This document shows positions 20,265 through 32,300 of a stretch of DNA of 64,000 nucleotides, one piece after another. The notes beneath the pieces are model-generated. The model was not told the DNA's origin, made no database searches, and saw only the letters and a list, made by a program, of their open reading frames with translations. The DNA comes from Yponomeuta sedellus (taxonomy: Eukaryota; Arthropoda; Insecta; Lepidoptera; Yponomeutidae). Position numbers and translations under genes: made by a program. Each line of letters starts with the position of its first letter. The first letter of the stretch is position 1. The stretch spans positions 15,250,016-15,314,015 of the forward strand of contig OW203734.1 of the NCBI GenBank assembly GCA_934045075.1, given 5' to 3'.

Positions 20265-20389
20265 TTACTTTCTTTTCCTTACGCAGTCTCGAATACAATA
20301 ATAGAAACATTTAATTATGATTAAAGCTGCTTCCATCATCGCTATAATTGAACTTCCAATGCATAGGTTGACAACACCTCCGCTTCGCA
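20265..20389 (-). CDS. ppk-family exon 10, TM2 and stop
   Basis: Acceptor TTTTTTTCAG. Encodes RSGGVVNLCIGSSIIAMMEA and a short C-tail ending VRKRK, TAA at 20267-20265. The sequence TGC|GTAAGG inside could act as a donor to a longer tail. Confidence 0.85.
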
Positions 20390-23300
20390 CTGAAAAAAAA
20401 ATCATTTAAAATAAAACTGGATTTATTTAGTTATTTTTTGAGGCAGAGATACGGTTCACTTATCAGTGCCTACAGTAGTCAAGTTGGGTAACTTTGAACA
20501 CTTTTCTTAGATTTTTGCAGATACTTCGATAAAAATGTATGAATCAAAGTAACGTTTAGTCATTAATGAGTTTAAAAACCTATTTAAAGGCTAAAAATTT
20601 CACCCATGCCGGGATTCGAACCCGCAACCTCTGGCTATCCGTACCAGCACTCTACCAATTGAGCCAATGGGCGACTCACGGCATCAGTGAAATTTCGAAC
20701 CTCTTTACAATATTCTCTGTATTACGTAAAGAGGTTCGAAATTTCACTGATGCCGTGAGTCGCCCATTGGCTCAATTGGTAGAGCGCTGGTACGGATAGC
20801 CAGAGGTTGCGGGTTCGAATCCCGGCATGGGTGAAATTTTTAGCCTCTAAATAGGTTTTTAAATTTGTTCCTTAGCACGGGTTAGTGCATTAAAAATAAA
20901 AATAGTGGAATCATTAATGAGTGTTTTCATATATCCATTTTCACGTAAAATTAACGTTATTATCAAATTTACTACAACATAATTGAGAATTTTAGTCATA
21001 AGTGTACATTCAAAGTTATCCCGAATTTTGGGTACTTTGAACGGAGATATTTTGAACAGCCAAAATCGTAATTAATTGTAATTTTTACGCTTTGGGTAAG
21101 ATTGTACTACTTTTTTGAACGATGAAATCGTAGATCTCTAATATGTCTATAGCTTGTCAAAGCAAAAAATCCATTCACTTAGGGATACCATCTTACAACT
21201 TTAGACTTGCAATGAAGAATGTTACTAGGTATGCCAAATCGCTTGAAATGCTTGTCTCAGTAAAGCCTGTATGTATACAAATACACTAGTTTTTGTTGTA
21301 GTCAAAAATTCCCAGTAGTTTAGATTTTATAGGCATTCAAAGTTACGAAAAATATCGAGTCCCGCTAACAGTCACATGACCGCTCGTGACGTCATGTCAC
21401 AACGCGCCGCGCGGGCCGCTACTAATTTATCAGGAGATTTTCTGATTTTAAGCGCTGTCTCGTGATCTACTGTTTTATTTGTAGAATTGAGTAAAATCTC
21501 CTGAATTTTGACAAGCAGCCACTACATTTCTGCATATTCCACCTTTGTTAGGTTATTGAACGAACATAATGAAAGGGAACGTTTTCATTCATCGACTCGA
21601 TATGCGAATATTTCTTATCTGTGTTGTGCTACGAATGCTATCAAAAGAGGAAAAATATTAGAAAAGGATGTCATAAAGGAAATCGCGAAGATACACTTTA
21701 TAAAGATAGTGGAATCTGGTCTTTTTTTAAAGAATGAGTGGCCTGATAGGTGCCTCGCCTGACGGGCTTACTGATGACAGCGTTATAGAAGTAAAGGGTC
21801 CAACATCTGAGGGTCCAACCAAGGCAAACACTTATTACGTATTATGGTAAAGGTAAACTGGGCAAAAAATATGCTCAGATACAAACACAAATAGAAATCA
21901 CCGGAAAAAGAAAAGCCCTATTTTGTATTGCACACGTTGACTTTGAAACCTCAAGGAATGTTGATGTGCATGAAGTAGCTTATAATAAAAATATTGTAAT
22001 GATCTTTTTGAAAATTGTGTAAAGTTTTTGGAAGGAAAATATTTTTGAGAAAATAATAAAATATCATTATCCAAATGTAATATAGTTTTATTAAAACTCT
22101 ATAAATATCCACATTTTTCGCATTTTAACGTCTTTTGGAACTATAAAAAATTACTTTTCCCGCGAATTAGTAGTTGTATTTTTACATTTAGGCACAACAC
22201 ATGATTTCCTATTATTTAGATTGGACATTTTTAAAAGTATTTAGGTATAATTTCGACGGCACGGGAGCACGACTATGAGCGGACTGAGTGAGCCAGATTG
22301 AGCGTGTTGTGCGATGACGTCACAGCGTAACCGGCGGCCCGCTCGTACGGTTACAACTTGTTTTACTTCTAAATCGGAAAGTAATTAACGTATCGAAGTA
22401 ATTCTTTCACTAGTATTTTTTTATTTTTGACAGAGAATATGGAGTGCTAATAATCAAAATTAGTTAACATTCTTCAAATTATTATTTTTTATTAATAGAC
22501 AGGGTTATTAAAAAATATTCTTATGCATAAAATTATTCATTTAATTAACTTTCAGATCAATACAGCACGTAAAAACAAAGGATACAAGCTAGTTACTTGA
22601 GATAGAAAAAAATATTCACCTCATTCCATTCAATATCATCGTCTATTATAATTAATTTTTCCATCTTTTTTTGTCATTTTACTTTCTTTTATGTTGGAAA
22701 TGATGCTATCTTTTTTATGTTGCATATTTCAGGTTTCTTGTAAATGTCCACCCACCTAAACTTTGATTTTGGAGGCAATGCATGGAGACATAATCTGACA
22801 TTAATTTATTAATGCATCCTCGAAATAGACTTCCCTCATCTTTGAATATGCAAAACATAACCTGTCTTAAATCGTCTCGGTGACCTTCTATATTATTGTT
22901 TATCGTTTCTTCCGACTGCTTCCTTTCGGCATTGTTTAAGACTTCTTGAGAAATTAGAGTGCCATCAGAATTAACAACATACTCTTCCAAAAGTGTCAGC
23001 TCATCAGGATCTTGTTCTTCGGTGGTATTATTCCCAAGATACAAGATTTCTTCTGAAAAATCTATTTCCATTCTACTTTCATCATAAATTCTTTGAATTT
23101 TATCTTCCTTTTCAGCAATATGCAGACTTGGATTTCTTTCGATTTCATGTATTTCAGCTTCAACTATCATCGTGTGAGCATTAGTAGGTATCTTCTTTTG
23201 AATCCCCCTCACTAGGTATTTTATATGACTCAACTTCTTTTGGAGTAATAATTTTCTTCTTTTTCTTGTTTTTAAATCCAGCAGGTCTTCCTCTTTTTTT

Positions 23301-26300
23301 ATAGGGCATCAGGCAGTAACATTGAACCGTTCAAAGTTACCCCAAATAAAAAATATTTTGATAATTATGATCTGAAAAAAATCCTTTTTTCGTACGAAAA
23401 ACTCAATGAAATCATGAAATTATACAAAAAACACTACTTAAGAGCATATTTAACGTAATGAAACAACAATTTACTTAATTTACATACCTTTTATATATTT
23501 AAATCAGATTTACAGCACACACACTTTTCACTTCAAACCGATGAACCGATGAAGGGCGCCAAACTATCAAAACTTATTTGACAGCTGTCAACCTCAAGTC
23601 ATTATTGACAACTGGAATAAATTTACGTTCTGTTTCACGCAAACATCGATATATTGTACGTGGGAATTTTGAGAAAAAAAACATTAAATCTGCAAAGCAA
23701 TTTTATTCAAAAATGCAAGGAAATTCAATGTTACCCAACTTGACTGTAACTTTTAAATTTAGAAATCAACTCTGAAGTCGACGTTACGGGGCGTATCAGT
23801 AGATATTCGAATCTGCAGAAACGACAGAAACGTCTTTAAAACAAGTTTTTGTTAATATCTATTTTTCAATATTACGGATGGAATAAAATCGTACTGACAT
23901 TTGTACAACGAAATACACTATCGTTTTTCAATTAATATTACTGAACGATTTGTGACATATTTCGAAGTAACAGGGAAACAAAGATGTTGTATTCCGCTTA
24001 ATTTTTATAGAATCTACCAATTCCGGTAATATCCAATTATTAAAATTTTATACGGACCCAAATACTATCGTATTTACCACATTCGATGAAATTTATTAAC
24101 AGAGAAGACGATCGTATGTATAACATCGTATCATTACATCGATATATCTGGACAAAACATAATAAAAACCCATAAATAGAATCACAGTCCTGAAAAAGTG
24201 TGATTTTTCGGTACGTCTTAATTAGCTCTTTATTTGATATTATAAACCAATATGATATGTCTAAACTTTTCACTTCACAAGATTTAATCTCAAATTGTTC
24301 TACTGTAAAGTAGAACGAAACACTGAACGATGATTTATTTAGGGACCCTCGTCGCTCTTATCAAGTGATGGAATTCAGCAGAGATTGATTCATATTACTT
24401 TTATGTGTAGACCTGCAAAACCTGCAAAAGTCCTAAGTGTTGATAGACTTACACAGAATATCATTCAGTGAAAAGATAACATCCCTCACGATCCTCACTT
24501 TGGGGAACGACGTCAGGCCAACTCGCAAACGATTCACCTGGTGAGGCATAGTGACATCAAAGTCCTTCTGATAGACGTCGGTGTCGCAACTGCTGAGGCA
24601 GCCACATTGCTGTGAGGGCTTCATGCCGCTGTCGCGGTTAGACTTAAGTGTCATCGGGTTTGAAGACAAAGTTGAAATTTCACGCTTGTAGTGGTGCAGG
24701 CATTTCAGTTCTGATAGGTCGCAAGTTCGTTCGTTTTCTGGAAAGAATAGTGAAATGCAGAGGTATAATACGCTAATGATAACAAGGTCTGGCGGCACGA
24801 ATGCAGCGACCACCGGCCCATAAAGTTTTATTTCGCCCGTTTTGCCGCGTCTTCACCGGCATGCATATCTTGCTCACGCGTTATCCATCCACGTAGAAGG
24901 AACAGGGATAGAAAGAAGGAAAACCTAAACATGTCTTCAGTATTGTAATGACACTTTTCTCAATTAATTATTTTTAAAATACGAGTTTCAAGAAAGTAGG
25001 AAAAATTTAATAAAAATATTGAAAAATTGTTAGATACTTTTGCTTGTTGGGAGAGGTTTAGTTGTCGATACTGAAGAAACTTATGTTGAAAACATAGGTT
25101 TTCATGTTATTCATTCTTTGGGCCAATCCTGCATTTTGTCACGGCTTAAATAAATACCGCATCGGTCGCTGTTTTATCCAGTGACTTAGAGCGAGATCAT
25201 CAGTAGGTATTTTTTCTACGTAACTTACTAAGGGTTTTGTAGAAGTGTGGTACACATCCACATAGTCTCAAGATAGCTTTGATTCGGCACTCGAGCATGC
25301 AGTGGTTGAACGTGTAAACAGGATACCTTTCACTCATCGGCTCCATTAACAACCTAAAAGAAATTAAAAAGTGTGTGAAACTTAATTGGCCACTTCGAGT
25401 TTTGGAGACTCACAGCCGTTTTTATACTCATGGCGTTAAATGATGCACCCAGTGCATGTAGTATTGGAGACCACAAACCACTGACCTGGCTCGCCCCGGC
25501 TATAATGTGCCAGCAAGTCAATAGAAAGCAACGGAGAATTGAACCAGCGGAGTTATTAATAAAAAAACACTCATCAAACTTGCGTAACCACAAATTCAAA
25601 TTGCATTTAGGGAGGATTTCAGGAAATCTTTTTTATGGCGATTGCGATTGCAACCCTGTATGTCCCCACTGCTGGGGCACGGGTCTCTTCCTGCATTTCA
25701 GGAAGGTTAGGCCATACTCCACCACGGGGACCAAGTCCGGGTTGGTGAAGGTTTTTCAGAAGTTATCAAGCCGCCCATAAGGCCTCTGACATTGCTTAAC
25801 GACTGCCATTACATGACAGCCGGCACCCACAGCTTAACGTGCCTTGCGAAGCACGGAAGCGCTCGGGAAAATGCCACTAGCGGTAGTAACGGGACGGTCA
25901 CCCATCCAGCACCTGACCGCGCCTGTTGCTTAACTTGAGTGATTGATTCCAATAACTCGATTCGACTAGGCCAAGAGCGCTTCGTTTTTAAGGATCTAGA
26001 TAAAATTACACGATTTTATGTTTAGTGTAGTGGTTACTCCCACCTGGGTACCTACATTAGATGAACGCTAAAGTTTAGATGGAGTAGGTACATAGTTTGC
26101 TCCCCTTTATGGATGTTGCCATTGTCTGGGATTAAGTCTATTCTCATTACGCTGGACCGGGGCCATCAAGTACAACGATATCAGTCTAAAATAATCCTTA
26201 TGTACTAACGAACTTAAAATTTACGGTTATTATATTAACTTACGAATATGACGGCATTTTGAAGCCTCCTAGCACCGGGCGGGTAGTTTTAAAACCCCAA

Positions 26301-29300
26301 ATTTATAAAGCCAAGTTTTTGCAATTCCAGTGTGCTCGGACAACTACTTCCAAGGACCGGTGCTCGGACAAAGACGGACGACAAAAATATTACTCCGTTA
26401 CTATTCGAATCATGGATACTGGCGGCTTAATACACTCTGATGAAAATGTCCAATCTTTGTATAGGTAGCTGTCCCGGCTGTGGTTTGCTCATCCGATTTG
26501 AGTCAGGTGTATTAGCAAAAACAAAACGGCGTTAATTGAAGAAACTCCCTCGTCGAGTAAGAAAACCATAAAGAAGCAATGACATGTTGAGTTCGCGGTG
26601 GTGCTATACCCACACGACAATGCCACAATATGTGCAATAGGTAGGTACAGAATATCACTAAGTCCGGGTGTATTTCAATGTTTGTGATTGGTTACTATAG
26701 CACAGGGTATCCTAGACTGGGACCAGTAAGAGGGCTTGTTTTGTGTGGAAGTTATTTAGTACGCTTTCCCGAGGAACTTCGTACGCACACAGAATCCGTT
26801 TAGCCCTACGAGCCTTTTTACCATGGCAACGCAGTAAATAATTATCTTATAGTTTGAAAAAACTAAAACTTGAACTGGAATTAAAAAACGGTAATAATAA
26901 TACATCGTAGGGGAACGCGTTACCGCGATATCAAGTATAGTCTGTTGGCTTTTAGAATATGCCTCGGCTACTATCGGATAGAATCTGATATATTCGTGTA
27001 GGTAATGGAAATATCGGAACTAATATGAACTAATAAATTACATAACTTTTCAAAATAGTGAAGAAAAGTTTTATACAGAGCAGGAAGCCTACTCTAGAGC
27101 CCGAAGTATATTCTAAAAGCTAACATACTATCTTATGTCTCAATGCAGATGTTTGTGTACCTATGCATAGTTTCATGTAACTCCGTTCAACGGTTTTTGC
27201 CTCATTGAGTAACAAACATCCAAACATCTTCAATCTTTCACATTTGTAATATTAAGTAAGTAGTTAGTGGTGCCAACGTAACCTGCATTTCCGAGTAGAA
27301 AGCGACATCTCTCGCAGCTGGCCTGCGATCCTGGTGCTCCAAACGTTGACACCTACGGACAGGAAGCCTGGCCTGGCATGCGCGTAGGACGCTGTCGTGC
27401 TGTGCAAAATCTCGTCCGGACTGTGCACGTAAACCTGCGAATTCTGCATTGTTATATACATCTATGCTGCATGACTTGACTGCTTCGTTGGTTTAAAGGC
27501 GCGTAGCTACCAAGACAGGTCGTGGGTTCAATTCCCACTGGGGGTCGCTGTAAATTTGTACAAGTGGCCTCAGTCTGGGGTTATTTTCATGTTTGTGACG
27601 TCCTTGCCTGGTTAACAACAGGGTATCCTTGTTCGGGACCAGGTGAAGTGATTGTGTTATGTGGAAGATATTATTATTATTTATTCTAACATTCATGTTT
27701 TGTTTTACGGAGCCCCATATTAATAGTAAGGGTTGACTCCACTTCAAGCATTAGACAGACACTGGCACTTTCCCAAAAAATAAATGTGTACATAAGAAAT
27801 TATTTAACACTCAAAATAATACCTACTTACTGCGATTCTCCCGGAACCCAAGTGACTTTTCTACAGAACCTATTTCAGGATTGATACACCGTTTAGAGGC
27901 AGCTTCTATACTAGACTGCTAGGTAAGACCACAAGACTATTCAAAGGCTGTAGTGAAAGTAGAACGATTTTTTGTAATGATTTTTGTAATCATTACGAAA
28001 CCTGACGCGTATCAGGGACGTAATCATGCACTATTTGTGTATCTTATAATAAGTTACCATTCCTGTAAAAGGTAACTAAGTTCTAAGCGGTCTGGTAATG
28101 AACAACAAAGTTTGGGGTTTGTTAAGGTTATTAGTGTGGATGTGTTGATCACAAATAAATATATCAGAAGGTTTCAATTTAAAGGTTAAAAGTTTGTATT
28201 CAATTTAGTACACGTACAATGGTTTACACAGGAGGTTACACACAATCTTAGGTTTTACGTTTTAAACTACGGTACTCTAAAAGGTTTCGGAGGCGACTGC
28301 CTCGAAGGGTTTCGGGGGGACGACTGGCTGGACACCAGACGTCCGCGCGTGATCGTTGCGCTATGTTACTTTGTTGCCTCAAATGTTGACTCAGCGTTCC
28401 GAGTCCCTACAAAAGTATTACACTTCGTTGCAAATAAATATTGGAATTGAAATCTTTAGCTAACGGATTTTCATCGATAGCGAGTAGTGTTGCTTCAACA
28501 ATTTCTTTATTGTGGGTAAGTTTCTGATCGGCAGGTTTCTGATTTTTTTTATCGAAACTGTTTTATAATTATTTCGCACAGTACCACAATTTCCCTTCAA
28601 ACTTTGGTTCGTGAAAATAACGTTAACTTACCTATTCCTATTTGAAAGGTGCAAGCGACGTAAGAACACTGTTATTTGAGATAAATCTGTACCTACCGGT
28701 GAAACATCGCGGTAAACAGTTATAATAATTTACGTACTGTTCCACTTTATTGGTTTTGAAATAAAAATTGGTTTTGAAATAAAAGGATTTAAAAAACGAA
28801 TAGTTAGGTACCATGAGCTTGCCGATAAACTGTATAAGCAGTTTGGCGAAATTGTGTAATTATGTGTTTTTTTATGTTTTCTTCTGAATAAATAATCACA
28901 TTTTTAGCTCCAAATACCTATTCAAAGCGCGTTCCTAAGAAAAAGAAATTGAAAATACTACGTCTCTCACGTCCTCAAGCTATTTATTTTATGTTCTTTC
29001 GTTAATTATTTCCTACCAAAATGTCTAGATTTCTTTCGTACTGACTCTAATGTAGGTATGGCCGCAAGGTTCGCCGATCTTCAAAGGGCCTTTGATTCCT
29101 ACAGACGGTATATAGAAGCTGGAGGAAAAGAAAATAACTTACCGTGTAGGGGTTCTCGTAATTCGTTATTTGACTGAAGAATTCACCGTCATACACCGAG
29201 AGTTCAATGTTATTCTTGTCGTATACAATCGCGACGTCTTCCCTCCATTTACTGCGAAAAAAAACTGCCAAGTAAAATTATTATTCTAGGTTGTCTGAGG

Positions 29301-32300
29301 GTTCCGTAGAATTTAAGCATTTATACGCCATAGACTTGAAATTACAAAAAAGTACTTATTATATTTACCTATATCTCATTTCATAAAAAAAATCTCGGGC
29401 TGTGAATTTGGTACCATCAAAGTTAATAAATTTACAATATGTAGGCCCAGGGGTTTATATCAACCAAACAATCAGTCAGCCCGTTCTCGTCCACTGCTGG
29501 GAATAGGCCTCCCCCAAGGCGAGGCGTACGCTACTTCCTTCTGTTCTCGGTCATCCTCATCTAGCTACTGCCAGCAAATCTGCCTCAGATCGTCGGTCAA
29601 GAGCGGTGGTGGCAGTCCTACGCTGGGTTTGGTAGTACGTCTCTACTCAGAATCTTTGCTTCTTAACAATCTTCGGCATACGAGTGTGTGACAAACTCGC
29701 TGTCCCCTATGCTTGCTAATTGTATAGACAATCTCAATCACTTTAATTCTCTGGCGGATTGTCACATCAGACATAATTGTCTGATTCAGAGTCAGTTCCA
29801 GAGCACGTTGAGTGACTGAATCGATGGACTAGTTCTGAATGTGTTGATTTATTTTGAATTAATGTGATGAAAGAGCTGGGCAGAGCAAACAACTCCCCTT
29901 TCTATATTTGAAAAATTTCTTTCAACTGCTGTATGATATGAAAGGTAGGTCTAAGTTCTCCATGAGAGTCTAGTAGAGCCTTTGAAGACCGTACTAAAGT
30001 AACTAATCAATAAAAGGCCTTCTTATACGCAAATTTATACAGTTTAAAAAATCTAAGTAGGTAATTCAATTTAAGGGTGCTAAATAGCGTTAGGTAATAC
30101 GAAATCGATTTATAAAAACACTAGCGGACCCAACAGACGTGGTCTTGCATGCAGCGCCATCTGCCGGGCTGATTTGTGAATCTAAACTACCGAGGGCGCC
30201 ACCCAAACGCATACAAAAAAAACATTAGAATCTGTCTAGCGGCTTAGGAGGAGTTCCGAGATATACACACGTACAGTAGAATAATTATTCGATGTTCTGA
30301 TATATTGCACGCAACAAATGTATCGGTAAGTTTCCTTGAGATTGGGAAGAAATATTTGATTTACGATGTTGGACGCTTCTCTGGAAAATATGCAAACGAA
30401 AAGTGCTAGTTCACTTTTTTTACCCTGTTGGTCGGTAACGAATGATTGTCCCAAAGGGTTGATGTATTTTTACACGAGAACCCCAAAAAAAATGAGCGAC
30501 GTCTCTAATGGACCTCGCTTTAATTATGCCGACATGTTTAACGTTCATTCGGCAGAAACGAAAGAAGAGCACCTTTGTATCAAAAGAAAATTATACCTAC
30601 TTGGAGTGAGAGTTTAGCGTACAGTCGACAGCAGGTCAACTCTTACATGTTTGTTGCTAAGTCGTCCTTAATGTAACTATTAGAGTGCGCCTATGTAATG
30701 TCTCACGTGCCGTCGAATGCACAGCTGTGAAATTACGGATCAGACATGGAATACACGTATTACTTGAAGTTAATAAGCTAGTGTTACATAGTTTTTATGT
30801 ATTTGCGTAGGTAGTAGATATTTGGGTTAAGGTTTTTCCCCTCACGTGGATATTCCAGATACGCTTTCCGTGGTTGTAAACAAACTATTTATATCTATTA
30901 AAAATTAAAATATGATCCGAGTCAAGACATAAATATTAGGATTGGAATAGAGAAATAAGACCAACTATAATATTTAAGGTATAGGTACAAAAGAAGACCA
31001 GGAAATAAATACGAGCTTACTAACCGATAAATGATGTAGGGAATGAAATATCTATAATACCTAGGTAGGTATATATAAAAGTCTCGTGTCACAGGTCTAT
31101 TATCAAATTCTTTCGAAACGGCTTTATCGATTTACTTGTTTTTTTTGTATAGTTGACTGCCTCGTTGATCTAGCTTTTAAGACGCTTGGTTAACAAGACA
31201 TGGGTCATGGGTTCGAATCCCACTGGGGGCCGCCGTACATTTCGCCAAGTGGCCTCAGTCTGGGTGTGTTTTCATTTTTGTGACGTCCTTGCCTGGTTAC
31301 CATAGTACAGGGTATCTTAGTACGGGACCAGGGGCATTATTACGTAAGTATCCACTGAGTTGGGTGACGTTGATTTTTACTTTTTGTAAGCTACTCCGGC
31401 TGTCAAATGCATAAATTTTTTGACACTTAGGAGTCGTCTAAATGCTTCACTCGATAGAGTGGAATGCTACGTAATAGGAGGGCAGGTCAAGTGATTGTGT
31501 TTTGTGGAAGTTATTATTATTTAGTAGGTCGGAAAATATGAAGTTTTTTTTCTGGTTGTGCATTGAAGTGTACTCTATCTATCTACATATGGCAAATCAA
31601 CGATTGCCGAGTTAGCTAGTAGGTATAACATATTAACAAATCCCTATATTAACATGAACATGGTAGTCTACATACCGCGCTAAGATTGCCTTGTAAAGTT
31701 GTCGAACCCATACCGGGATTCGATTCCGATGTAAAAAACCTAACTGCAAAAAAAATATTTAAAAAAATAAAAGAACCCGACTGCAGTGATAGATCAACTG
31801 AAAGGGAAAAAACAAGGTAATTTTAATTTTAAAATGCTAACCTCGACTCAGAAGAGATCATGCTGCTTTTCTTGAGGGACCAAATGATATAACTTTATAA
31901 GCATTATTTGCTCAAACAGTTGCAGTTATAACTTTATATCAAATGATGCATTCGGGACCCATTAGAGGACTTTAAACAAACAGTAATGGGTCCCGACTGC
32001 ATCATTTGATATAAAGTTATAACTGCAACTGTTTGAGCAAATAATGCTTATAAAGTTATATCATTTGGTCCCTCAAGAAAAGCAGCATGATCTCTTCTGA
32101 ATCGAGGTTAGCATTTTAAAATTAAAATTATCTTGTTTTTTCCCTTTCAGTTGATCTATCACTGCAGTCTGGTTCTTTTATTTTTTTAAATATTTTTTTT
32201 ATTTTCCACCTTTTAGTGACTCAGTAGAATGATAAAATTTAAAGGTCCATCTGTACTGCTTACATCCTTTAAATCGTAATATTATTTTCTTTCCTAAATG

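Larger units (their letters stand above)
20473..23746. mobile_element. TIR DNA transposon with nuclease-like gene remnant
   Basis: Ends are inverted: CAGTAGTCAAGTTGGGTAAC at the left and the complement of CAGTCAAGTTGGGTAAC at the right (three-base gap). TA flanks each side (20471-20472, 23747-23748). TCAAAGTTACCC-like motifs recur subterminally in both orientations (about 21010-21050, 23325-23345). Contents are a YqaJ-like frame (+) and an AT-hook frame (-), both damaged. A palindromic SINE is inserted near its left end. It lies in channel intron 9, 80 bp from the TM2 exon. Superfamily not assigned. Confidence 0.7.
25991..27282 (-). other. Channel intron 7, mostly unassigned
   Basis: Holds a SINE tail (26659-26765) and a TA-flanked MITE (26940-27128). 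The rest shows no recognisable feature. Confidence 0.4.

Noticed and set aside
25888..25975. Genuine 5S rRNA gene on the minus strand
   Set aside because: Only the internal part matches; ends differ and an unrelated body follows in every copy.
28140..28411. Solo LTR candidate (TG...CA, GC-rich middle)
   Set aside because: No matching second copy in the window and no target duplication found at plausible ends.
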